Translations under genes and position numbers: made by a program
Origin: Selenomonadaceae bacterium
Lineage (GTDB): Bacteria > Bacillota > Negativicutes > Selenomonadales > Selenomonadaceae
Assembly (NCBI GenBank): GCA_016280345.1
Contig: JAEEGN010000010.1
Coordinates: 1 to 5,006, forward strand
DNA length: 5,006 nt
Direction: 5' to 3'
The notes under the pieces: generated by a model
What the model was told of the DNA's origin: nothing
What the model saw: the letters and a program-made list of their open reading frames with translations, nothing else
Database searches by the model: none
Shown here: positions 1 through 5,006 of the stretch, one piece after another
How the letters are laid out: the number at the start of each line of letters is the position of its first letter
Numbering within the stretch: position 1 is the stretch's first letter

Positions 1-764
1 AACACCGCCAGTTCCGGCAACGTGAGGTCGCCGCCCAGCACGTTCGCCGGCGGCAGCCCCGCCAGCCGGGCAATCTCCGTCAGCCGGTCCCGCTCCGCCG
101 GCCCGCCGATCAGGAAAATGGCCCGGCGCCGGCTGAAATGACGCACCAGATGGGCGGCGGTGGTCAGCGTCAAATCCTTGCGCTCGTAACTCCCCAAAGG
201 GCAAAGGGCCAGATACCCTCCCGCGGGGATATGATGCGCCGCCCGCTTCGCCGCGAAGCTCTCCCGCGCCTCGTCGGGCGGCCTGAGGACCAGCGACGTG
301 TCCTCGGTGCCGATGGCCAACGGCGTCAGCACCTCCAGATGGTTCAGCGTCTCGTGGCGAATGCCCTGACGACGGGAAGAGGCCACGATATTCAGGAACA
401 GCCCCGCGTGCTGGGCGTCGTAGCCCAGCCGGTGCGGGATGCCGGCCATTCGGGCCACCACCGCCCCCCGCAGGGCGAAATTCATGCAGACGGCCAGGTC
501 GAAACCGCGGTCCCGCAGCCGCTTCGCCGCCCGCCACATCCCCGGCACGCCCCGGTCGTTGCCCCGCTTGTCGTAGGGAATGACCTCGTCCACGTAGGGA
601 TTCATCGCCGCCACCGGTGCCGTCAGCGGGATCGTCATCATGGCGAGACGCGCCCCGGGATAGGCCGCCTTCAGCGCCCGCGTCACCGGCGTCGCCAGGA
701 TCACGTCGCCGATGAACGCCAGATCGATGACCACGATCCGCTCTGCTTCCGGCCGCTTTGCCAT
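1..764 (-). CDS. Glycosyltransferase family 9 (ADP-heptose:LPS heptosyltransferase-like), 3' end cut by window edge
   Basis: Reading leftward from the ATG at 764-762, 254 codons stay open to the window edge, so the C-terminus is missing (family members usually have about 330-360 residues). The start is supported by GGAGGG (complement of 772-777) about 7 nt upstream. The N-terminus has the GT9 nucleotide-sugar-transferase pattern: a hydrophobic strand, then G19-D20 in 'FIGDVILATPV', a position that in WaaC/WaaF carries the catalytic aspartate. Next come 'RDRGFDLAVCMNFALRGAVVA' (86-106) and 'GIPHRLGYD' (108-116), the usual acceptor-domain blocks, 'HETLNHLEVL' (137-146), and the start of the donor domain at 'YLALCPLGSYERKDL' (184-198). 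Lys196 may be the donor-phosphate lysine. These proteins add heptose or related sugars to lipid A-core at the inner membrane face. The gene lies 86 nt downstream of galE on the same strand without an obvious terminator between, so cotranscription is likely. The exact sugar and acceptor cannot be told from this fragment. Confidence 0.85.
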   Translation of the reverse strand, partial: MAKRPEAERIVVIDLAFIGDVILATPVTRALKAAYPGARLAMMTIPLTAPVAAMNPYVDEVIPYDKRGNDRGVPGMWRAAKRLRDRGFDLAVCMNFALRGAVVARMAGIPHRLGYDAQHAGLFLNIVASSRRQGIRHETLNHLEVLTPLAIGTEDTSLVLRPPDEARESFAAKRAAHHIPAGGYLALCPLGSYERKDLTLTTAAHLVRHFSRRRAIFLIGGPAERDRLTEIARLAGLPPANVLGGDLTLPELAV

Positions 765-850
765 ACCGTTTCCCTCCCCGCTTTCCGGTCCTTTTGAAGG
801 CCGCCGCCTTGCCGGACGGCGTTCCGATGATTCTGTCAGGCGTTCCGGCG

Positions 851-1822
851 TCAGAAGCGCCGGTGCTGCTCCCAGTTCCAGGCATCTCGCAGGATGACGG
901 GAAGGGCGCTGCGGACCGGCTCCCAGCCCAGGACATCCCGGGCCTTTTGGTTCGAGGCGATCAGCGAGGCCGGGTCCCCCGGCCGCCGGTCCGCGACCTC
1001 ATAGGGCACCGGTCGTCCCGTGACGCGTCCGGCCTCGGCAATGAGCTCCAGCACCGTCGCCCCTTCGCTGCTGCCGAGATTGAAGCAGGTTGTCCCGCCC
1101 TTTTCCATCACGTAGCGCAGCCCCAGATAATGCGCCGCCGCCAGATCCTCCACGTGGACGTAGTCGCGGACGCAGCTCCCGTCCCGGGTATCGTAATCGT
1201 CGCCGAACACCTTCAGCGGTTTGCCCGACAGAGCCGCCCGCAGTACCAGCGGAATCAGGTGGTGCTCCACCGCCCGCGCCTCGCCGATGGCCCCGTCGGG
1301 CGCGTCGCCGGCGGCGTTGAAATAGCGGAAAGAGCAGGACGCCAGCCCGTAGGCCCGGCCATAGTCCGCCAGCATCCGCTCCCCGATCAGCTTCGAGGCT
1401 CCGTAGGGATTGATGGGCGCCGTGGGATGAGCCTCGTCCATCGGCACGTAGGACGGTTCACCGTACACCGCCGCCGAGGAGGAAAACACGAACCGCTTCA
1501 CGCCGTGGGCCGTCATGGCGTCCAGCAGCGTCTTCATCTTCACCACGTTGTTGTCGTAATACTTCGCCGGGTCCGCCACCGACTCCCCGACGTCGATGAA
1601 GCCGGCGAAGTGCATCACGGCGTCGAACCGCTCCGCCGCCAGCAGATCGTCCAGCAGCGCCCGGTCGCCGAAATCCCCCCGGACCAGCCGCCCGGCCAAT
1701 ACCGCCTCGGCGTGGCCGCTGGAAAGATCGTCCAGCACCGCCGTCTCCACTCCCTGCGCCGCCAGCCAGCGGTTGCAGTGGCTCCCGATATACCCGGCCC
1801 CGCCGGTAATCAAAACCTTCAA
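851..1822 (-). CDS. galE: UDP-glucose 4-epimerase
   Basis: 323 residues (E. coli GalE has 338), an extended short-chain dehydrogenase that interconverts UDP-glucose and UDP-galactose through a tightly bound NAD in the cytosol. The NAD motif TGGAGYIGSH is at residues 6-15. The catalytic serine is in FSSSAAVYG (113-121, Ser116 probably matching E. coli Ser124), and the Tyr-x3-Lys pair is Y140/K144 in YGASK. Sugar-nucleotide blocks follow: RYFNAAG (166-172), RDYVHVED (219-226) and DRRPGD (278-283). The start is TTG at 1822-1820. It puts the NAD motif at the normal distance from the N-terminus and has GGAGG 8 nt upstream. The frame stays open a further 88 codons upstream, but that stretch crosses the promoter and has no family similarity. 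The position matching the E. coli Tyr299 gatekeeper appears to be Leu287, so use of UDP-GlcNAc/GalNAc cannot be excluded. First gene of a likely operon with the GT9 gene; it could feed galactose or a related sugar to LPS or capsule. Confidence 0.95.
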   Translation of the reverse strand: MKVLITGGAGYIGSHCNRWLAAQGVETAVLDDLSSGHAEAVLAGRLVRGDFGDRALLDDLLAAERFDAVMHFAGFIDVGESVADPAKYYDNNVVKMKTLLDAMTAHGVKRFVFSSSAAVYGEPSYVPMDEAHPTAPINPYGASKLIGERMLADYGRAYGLASCSFRYFNAAGDAPDGAIGEARAVEHHLIPLVLRAALSGKPLKVFGDDYDTRDGSCVRDYVHVEDLAAAHYLGLRYVMEKGGTTCFNLGSSEGATVLELIAEAGRVTGRPVPYEVADRRPGDPASLIASNQKARDVLGWEPVRSALPVILRDAWNWEQHRRF

Positions 1823-1830
1823 TGGAAAAT

Positions 1831-1835
1831 CCTCC
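1831..1835 (-). promoter_or_regulatory. Shine-Dalgarno fixing the TTG start of galE
   Basis: On the minus strand GGAGG (within GGGGGAGG) lies 8 nt before TTG at 1822-1820. It decides the galE start in favour of TTG over in-frame ATG ATG codons at 1918-1913. Those have no good ribosome site, sit almost at the predicted transcription start, and would add about 32 non-family residues. Confidence 0.85.
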
Positions 1836-1840
1836 CCCAA

Positions 1841-1863
1841 CGCCGGGCCAGGCAGCCCCGGCG
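1841..1863 (-). other. GC-rich hairpin in galE leader
   Basis: A perfect 7 bp inverted repeat, CGCCGGG / CCCGGCG (1841-1847 and 1857-1863) with a 9 nt loop, lies in the predicted 100 nt leader, 5 nt before the GGAGG ribosome site. No T-run follows on either strand, so it is not a terminator. It could affect ribosome access or mRNA stability; chance is possible in such GC-rich DNA. Confidence 0.45.
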
Positions 1864-1928
1864 CGTCTCTGCCCGGCAGGATGACCGCGCCTTTCGCCCC
1901 GCGCCCGTTTTGCATCATGAATGTTCCT

Positions 1929-1957
1929 ATTATAGCACAGTATGCCGCTGCTTGCCA
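1929..1957 (-). promoter_or_regulatory. Extended -10 promoter for galE-GT9 operon
   Basis: The minus strand carries a perfect TATAAT (1934-1929) preceded by TG one base upstream (1937-1936), that is TGC-TATAAT, the extended -10 element of sigma-70/sigma-A. The hexamer 17 bp upstream is TGGCAA (1957-1952), a poor -35 match (3 of 6), as is usual for extended -10 promoters. Predicted transcription start is near 1922, giving a leader of about 100 nt before the galE TTG. Confidence 0.75.
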
Positions 1958-1987
1958 TGAAATCTTAGCGGGGCGGGACGCCGGCCG

Positions 1988-2032
1988 AAAAAGCGACGCC
2001 CCCGCGCCGCGCTCGGCGGGCAGGGGCGTCGC
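1988..2032 (-). terminator. Intrinsic terminator reading leftward, upstream of the galE promoter
   Basis: Perfect 10 bp arms GCGACGCCCC (1993-2002) and GGGGCGTCGC (2023-2032). Inside them is a second short pairing, CCGC (2007-2010) with GCGG (2016-2019). On the minus strand the stem is followed directly by TTTTT (1992-1988); on the plus strand what follows is not T-rich. It therefore stops minus-strand transcription. It lies some 50 nt upstream of the galE -10 and no protein gene is seen ahead of it on that strand. It may end a small RNA, act as an attenuator of a longer galE leader, or insulate galE from antisense transcription. Confidence 0.75.
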
Positions 2033-2088
2033 GCAGAACCGGTTCAGCCATACAGCGCGGGAATTTCTTCCGGCGCGAAAGGGCAAAA

Positions 2089-2194
2089 TCAGAGGTTTTT
2101 ATCCGATCACCGGCAGAAGAAACGCATTTCTCCTCCCCTGCCTCCCATCGTTCCTTGTCCGGGCCGAAGTCCTCAGGGAACGGCAGGCCTCTGC
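2089..2194 (-). ncRNA. Possible structured RNA (unassigned), minus strand
   Basis: Read on the minus strand, this stretch starts with CAGAGG (2193-2188) and ends with CCTCTG (2094-2089), which can close a domain. Inside, CCTGCC plus GTTCC (2187-2177) can pair with GGAAC (2154-2150) and GGCAGG (2142-2137). Alternatively GGCA (2142-2139) and GGAGAAA (2133-2127) pair with TTTCTTC (2122-2116) and TGCC (2115-2112) around a TGCG loop. The second hairpin includes a pair that is G-U on the minus strand but A-C on the plus strand, which favours minus-strand RNA. A TATAAG box (2206-2201) lies just upstream but has no good -35, and a terminator follows at 2032-1988. I match it to no known RNA family; the two main helices exclude each other because they share GGCA. 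Confidence 0.25.
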
Positions 2195-2220
2195 TTTTTT
2201 CTTATAGAAGCATTTGTCTT

Positions 2221-2231
2221 ATGCCAGGCAT
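2221..2231. promoter_or_regulatory. Small palindrome, possible operator
   Basis: ATGCCAGGCAT is a perfect 11 bp palindrome with a single central base, about 120 bp upstream of the glpK -35. It could bind a dimeric regulator acting on either operon. Chance occurrence is quite possible, and no regulator gene is in the window. Confidence 0.2.
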
Positions 2232-2350
2232 TATTCGGGAGGAACCTTCCGCCGGAAAGGAGAAGAAAGCGCCTTTTTTCCCGATTCCCTTTTTCGGTGC
2301 CGCCGTTTCCCAGCCCCTCCCCCTATCGAAACTTTTTCCTTTCGGAATGA

Positions 2351-2379
2351 TTGAAATGTTGTGAAGGTAATCGTATAAT
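2351..2379 (+). promoter_or_regulatory. Sigma-A/sigma-70 promoter for glpK-glpF
   Basis: TTGAAA (2351-2356) and TATAAT (2374-2379) are separated by exactly 17 bp. The -35 matches consensus at 5 of 6 bases and the -10 is perfect. Predicted start is near 2386, giving a leader of about 75 nt before the glpK ATG. Such a strong core implies that control, if any, is by a repressor or in the leader. I see no clear catabolite-responsive (cre) site. Confidence 0.85.
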
Positions 2380-2406
2380 AAAGGCAAGGATATTTCATCA
2401 AAACTG

Positions 2407-2438
2407 CCGGGCGGGGCGGCGGACGGCCCGCGGCCCGG
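2407..2438 (+). other. GC-rich hairpin in glpK leader
   Basis: Arms CCGGGC (2407-2412) and GCCCGG (2433-2438) enclose a second pairing GGGC (2414-2417) with GCCC (2426-2429). The structure ends 6 nt before the AAGGAGG ribosome site (2445-2451). No T-run follows, so it is not an intrinsic terminator. It may stabilise the 5' end or modulate ribosome access. Confidence 0.45.
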
Positions 2439-2460
2439 AGGAAAAAGGAGGAGTAAGAGA

Positions 2461-3960
2461 ATGGCAGGCAAGTACGTTATGGCGCTGGACGCCGGCACTA
2501 CCAGCAACCGGGCGATCATCTTCGACGAGGAGTCGCGGATCGTCGGGGTGTCGCAGAAGGAGTTCACGCAGCATTTCCCGCAGCCGGGCTGGGTTGAGCA
2601 CGACGCCGAGGAGATCTGGAGCTCGATGTCGCAGGTGATGAAGGAGGCGCTGGAGAAGGCGAACCTCGTGGCCAGCGACATCAAGGCCATCGGCATCACG
2701 AACCAGCGTGAGACGACGGTGGTCTGGGACAGGAAAACCGGCCGGCCCGTCTATAACGCCATCGTCTGGCAGTCGCGTCAGACGGCGGACATCTGCGAGG
2801 ACCTGAAGCGGCAGGGCCTTGAGGATGAGTTCCACCACAAGACGGGTCTCGTCATCGACGCCTATTTCTCCGGTACGAAAGTCAAATGGATCCTCGACCA
2901 CGTGGAAGGCGCCCGGGCGCAGGCGGAGCGGGGCGAACTGCTCTTCGGCACCATTGACTGCTGGCTCATCTGGAAGCTGACCGGCGGCCGGGTGCACGTG
3001 ACCGACTACTCCAACGCCTCCCGGACGCTGATGTACAACATCCAGGAGCTGAAGTGGGACGAGGCGCTGCTGAAGCATCTGACGGTGCCGGCCTCGATGC
3101 TGCCGGAGGTCCATCCCTCCAGCGAAATCTACGGGGAGACGATTCCCTCGGTCCTCGGCGGGGCCGTCCCCATCGCCGGCGCGGCGGGCGACCAGCAGGC
3201 GGCGCTCTTCGGGCAGAACTGCTTCGAGCCGGGCATGGCGAAGAACACTTACGGCACCGGCTGCTTCATGCTGATGAACACGGGCACGAAGATCCACGAG
3301 TCGAAGAACGGCCTGGTGACGACGATTGCCTGGGGGCTGGACGGCAAAGTAGAGTATGCCCTCGAGGGTTCGATCTTCGTGGCCGGTTCGGCGGTCCAGT
3401 GGCTGCGGGACGGCCTGCGGGTCATCGACACGGCCCCGGATTCCGAGTGGGTGGCCAAGCGCGTCCCCGATGCCGAGGGCGTCTATATGGTGCCGGCCTT
3501 CGTGGGCCTGGGCGCGCCGTACTGGGACATGAACGCCCGGGGCATGATCATCGGCCTCACCCGGGGCACGACGAAGGCACATATCGTGCGGGCGACGCTG
3601 GATTCGATGGCGTACCAGACGCGGGACGTCCTGAGCGCGATGGAGGCGGATTCCGACATCCGTCTGGCATCGCTGAAGGTGGACGGCGGCGCCGTGGCCA
3701 ACAATATGCTGATGCAGTTCCAGGCGGATATCCTGGGCGTTCCGGTGGAGCGGCCGCAGGTCATCGAGACGACGGCCCTCGGCGCGGCCTACCTCGCGGG
3801 TCTGGCGACGGGCGTCTGGGCGTCGAAGGAGGAGCTCAGGAAGAGCTGGAAGCTCGACGTTCGCTTCGACCCGAAGATGGCCCGGGACGAGGCCGACGGT
3901 CTCTACAAGGGCTGGCGCAAGGCCGTGAAGCACGCGATGCACTGGCTGGACGAAGACTGA
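2461..3960 (+). CDS. glpK: Glycerol kinase
   Basis: 499 residues, full length (E. coli GlpK has about 502), FGGY sugar-kinase family; it phosphorylates glycerol to sn-glycerol 3-phosphate with ATP in the cytosol. The N-terminal phosphate loop is DAGTTSNR (10-17). Residues matching the glycerol site are Arg83/Glu84 (NQRETT), Trp103, Tyr135, Asp244/Gln245 (GDQQAALFG) and Phe269. FGGY signature 1 is at 135-147 (YFSGTKVKWILDH) and signature 2 at about 361-381. The ATP-domain block KVDGGAVANN is at 406-415. The ATG has a perfect AAGGAGG (2445-2451) 9 nt upstream. Between SSEIYG and GDQQ the loop is short and ends GGAV. It lacks the GGTR arginine used by E. coli for fructose-1,6-bisphosphate inhibition, and also the histidine phosphorylated by HPr in enterococcal/bacilli enzymes (Glu226 sits near that place). 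First gene of an operon with glpF, 110 nt downstream. Confidence 0.98.
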   Translation: MAGKYVMALDAGTTSNRAIIFDEESRIVGVSQKEFTQHFPQPGWVEHDAEEIWSSMSQVMKEALEKANLVASDIKAIGITNQRETTVVWDRKTGRPVYNAIVWQSRQTADICEDLKRQGLEDEFHHKTGLVIDAYFSGTKVKWILDHVEGARAQAERGELLFGTIDCWLIWKLTGGRVHVTDYSNASRTLMYNIQELKWDEALLKHLTVPASMLPEVHPSSEIYGETIPSVLGGAVPIAGAAGDQQAALFGQNCFEPGMAKNTYGTGCFMLMNTGTKIHESKNGLVTTIAWGLDGKVEYALEGSIFVAGSAVQWLRDGLRVIDTAPDSEWVAKRVPDAEGVYMVPAFVGLGAPYWDMNARGMIIGLTRGTTKAHIVRATLDSMAYQTRDVLSAMEADSDIRLASLKVDGGAVANNMLMQFQADILGVPVERPQVIETTALGAAYLAGLATGVWASKEELRKSWKLDVRFDPKMARDEADGLYKGWRKAVKHAMHWLDED

Positions 3961-4070
3961 CCTGGTCCGGCACGGCGCGGGAGGAACGGCGGGTTCCCTG
4001 CTACGAACAATCGCAACAACCATCCGTTTCCCGACAAACCACTATTACTTCTGGAAGGAAGGCGTATAGA

Positions 4071-4796
4071 ATGGATAATCTCTTAGGCGAATTCATGGGC
4101 ATGGTGGTCCTGATTACTTTCGGCTGCGGCGTCAACGCCAATATGTCGCTGAAGAAGACCTGCGGCAACGGCGGCGGCTGGATCTGCATCACCGCCGGCT
4201 GGGCCTTCGCGGTTCTTCTGGGCGTGTTCACCTCCAGCGCGCTGGGAGCGCCCCAGGCCGACATCAATCCCTCGGTGACATTGGCCAAGACCTTCGCCGG
4301 CATCTACACCCTGCCGCAATTTTTCGCCACGGCGGCGGCGCAGCTGGCCGGCGGTATCGTCGGCGGTCTCATCGTGTACCTTGCCTATATGCCTCACTGG
4401 GCGGTCACGGAGGACCCGCTGACGAAGCGCGGCGTCTTCTGCACGGCGCCCGCCATCCGCAACCTGCCGGCAGCGTTCCTGACGGAAATGATTGCCACGT
4501 TCTTCCTGATGTTCGTCATCTGGATGATTTTCGCCAAGCCCAACGGCCCGATTCCGCCGGGCCTCGGTCCCTACTTCGTGGCCATGCTGATCTGGGCGCT
4601 GGGCCTGTCCCTGGGCGGCCCCACCGGCTACGCCATGAGCGGTGCCCGTGACCTCGGCCCCCGCATCGCCCACCTCCTGGCGCCGATTCCGAACAAGGCC
4701 GACTCCGACTGGGAATACGCCTGGATCCCGGTGGTCGCGCCCCTCTGCGGCGGCGTCGCAGCTTACGTCGTAGCCCACGCCTTTGGCATTGTGTAA
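4071..4796 (+). CDS. glpF: Glycerol facilitator (aquaglyceroporin, MIP family) with altered second NPA motif
   Basis: 241 residues (E. coli GlpF has 281), a six-helix inner-membrane channel for glycerol and small polyols. Hydrophobic segments lie at about 5-23, 38-58, 83-106, 133-153, 168-182 and 218-240, with two half-helices between. The first pore motif is NPS (66-68, in QADINPSVTLA). The second, normally NPARD, is SGARD (190-194, in GYAMSGARDLGPR). Arg193 matches the selectivity-filter arginine, and Trp44 probably matches E. coli Trp48. The start ATG follows AGGAAGG (4056-4062) by 8 nt. The 110 nt gap after glpK has a small hairpin (GGAAC/GTTCC) without a T-run and no convincing promoter, so the gene is probably read from the glpK promoter. 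Its job with GlpK is uptake and trapping of glycerol. Family membership is certain; true substrate preference is inferred from the operon. Confidence 0.93.
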   Translation: MDNLLGEFMGMVVLITFGCGVNANMSLKKTCGNGGGWICITAGWAFAVLLGVFTSSALGAPQADINPSVTLAKTFAGIYTLPQFFATAAAQLAGGIVGGLIVYLAYMPHWAVTEDPLTKRGVFCTAPAIRNLPAAFLTEMIATFFLMFVIWMIFAKPNGPIPPGLGPYFVAMLIWALGLSLGGPTGYAMSGARDLGPRIAHLLAPIPNKADSDWEYAWIPVVAPLCGGVAAYVVAHAFGIV

Positions 4797-4821
4797 TCCG
4801 ATTCCGTACCCGCAGACAGAG

Positions 4822-4865
4822 AACGCCCTCTGTGGGAAGCAACCGCTTCCCACAGAGGGCGTTTT
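4822..4865 (+). terminator. Strong intrinsic terminator of glpK-glpF
   Basis: Arms 4822-4840 and 4845-4863 form a perfect 19 bp stem with an AACC loop. The T-run is TTTT (4862-4865), two of them inside the stem, and is then broken by CGAT just before the intron at 4870. It starts 25 nt after the glpF stop codon. The 5' arm begins with AA, so the hairpin could also weakly stop transcription from the right. Confidence 0.92.
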
Positions 4866-4869
4866 CGAT

Positions 4870-5006
4870 GTGCGCCCGGCGGCGCACGTTTCTAACCGGT
4901 GAAAGACCGGAATCTGCCCGGTAGCGGGAAGGATACAGCCGAACACCAAGGGTGTCCATCGTGAGGTGGAATCTGAAGGAAGGTGCAGGCAAACCTCTGG
5001 CCTGAC
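4870..5006 (+). mobile_element. 5' end of a group II intron (class C-like), continues past window
   Basis: The sequence from 4870 begins with GTGCG, the conserved 5' splice-site start of bacterial group II introns. It then shows domain I building blocks: CCGGT/ACCGG hairpin (4896-4910), ACACC/GGTGT (4943-4955), CCATC/GGTGG closed by a GTGA tetraloop (4956-4969), the conserved GGAATCTGAAGGAAG segment (4968-4982), and CAGGC/GCCTG (4986-5004). Block order and wording resemble, from memory, the Oceanobacillus iheyensis group IIC ribozyme. It sits 5 nt after the broken T-run of the glpF terminator, on the same strand; insertion behind terminator hairpins is the known habit of class C introns. Domains II-VI and the reverse transcriptase/maturase gene are outside the window. 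Splicing competence cannot be judged here. Confidence 0.88.

Larger units (their letters stand above)
2033..2350. other. Intergenic region between divergent operons, no protein gene recognised
   Basis: No open frame here has both a plausible start and family similarity. What can be seen is potential RNA structure on the minus strand (2089-2194, listed separately), a perfect 11 bp palindrome at 2221-2231, and T-runs on the plus strand at 2195-2200, 2274-2279, 2290-2294 and 2334-2338. There is also a small CGAAA/TTTCG inverted repeat (2327-2331 and 2340-2344) ending 6 nt before the glpK -35. The T/C-rich strand upstream of that promoter could give bent DNA or act as an UP-like element. A six-residue minus frame (ATG at 2127-2125) follows a GGAGG but is too short to call a gene. 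Confidence 0.6.

Noticed and set aside
818..847. Direct repeat GGCGTTCCG twice (818-826, 839-847) between galE and the GT9 gene
   Set aside because: Nine-base repeats are expected by chance in GC-rich DNA, and there are no flanking features of an element or operator.
758..1960. Long plus-strand open frame of 400 codons
   Set aside because: It is antisense to galE, is rich in Arg/Pro/His as GC-rich shadow frames are, and has no recognisable domain. The minus strand encodes an unmistakable GalE.
1823..2086. 88-codon N-terminal extension of galE
   Set aside because: It crosses the galE promoter, has no family similarity, and the TTG at 1822 has a well-placed GGAGG and the expected NAD-motif distance.
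2110..2127. Six-residue leader peptide on the minus strand after GGAGG
   Set aside because: The spacing to ATG is short, the peptide shows no run of a regulatory amino acid, and the start codon falls at the base of a predicted hairpin.
2213..2230. Sigma-54 promoter on the minus strand (TGGCAT ... TGC)
   Set aside because: The GG-to-GC spacing is 12 rather than the required 10, and the -12 element is not matched.
2398..4023. Long minus-strand open frame of 541 codons opposite glpK
   Set aside because: Its composition is that of a shadow frame and it has no family motifs. It covers the glpK promoter and whole coding region.
3054..4070. Upstream continuation of the glpF frame into glpK
   Set aside because: The frame is open only because of high GC. 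It overlaps glpK out of frame, and the ATG at 4071 has its own ribosome site and matches the family N-terminus.
4083..4949. Minus-strand open frame of 288 codons opposite glpF
   Set aside because: It runs through the terminator and into the intron, is low-complexity Gly/Arg/His-rich, and the plus strand has a clear membrane channel.

Overview
The window is GC-rich and has genes on both strands. A lipopolysaccharide-type glycosyltransferase (GT9 family) and a galactose epimerase sit beside glycerol genes. The promoters look like sigma-A/sigma-70 sites, the Shine-Dalgarno sequences are strong (GGAGG type), and a class C-like group II intron begins at the right edge. This mix fits a diderm member of the Firmicutes (Negativicutes type). 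That assignment is an inference from gene content and remembered protein similarity, not from a marker gene.

Left part, minus strand (1-1937). An extended -10 promoter at 1929-1937 reads leftward through a leader of about 100 nt into galE (851-1822, TTG start), then after an 86 nt gap into a GT9 glycosyltransferase (1-764) that is cut by the window edge. The pair looks like an envelope-sugar operon: GalE would supply UDP-galactose or a related UDP-sugar, and the GT9 enzyme would add heptose or a related sugar to the LPS core.

Centre (1938-2460), intergenic between divergent operons. It holds a minus-oriented intrinsic terminator (1988-2032) with no recognised gene in front of it, a stretch on the same strand with several self-complementary segments (about 2089-2194, a possible small RNA or leader), a small palindrome (2221-2231), several T-runs, and a near-consensus promoter (2351-2379) pointing right. 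A GC-rich hairpin lies just before the glpK Shine-Dalgarno.

Right part, plus strand (2351-4865). glpK (glycerol kinase, 2461-3960) and glpF (glycerol facilitator, 4071-4796) form an operon ending in a very strong terminator (perfect 19 bp stem, 4822-4865). GlpF would let glycerol in and GlpK would trap it as glycerol 3-phosphate. Two residue-level oddities stand out. The second pore NPA motif of GlpF reads Ser-Gly-Ala. GlpK lacks both the E. coli fructose-bisphosphate loop arginine and the Gram-positive HPr-phosphorylated histidine.

Right edge (4870-5006). The 5' end of a group II intron starts a few bases past the glpF terminator stem, the known target site type of class C introns. Its reverse transcriptase gene would lie beyond the window.

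I found no clearly novel multi-gene system. The best leads are the orphan terminator with its structured upstream region, the altered GlpF pore motif, and the terminator-associated intron.
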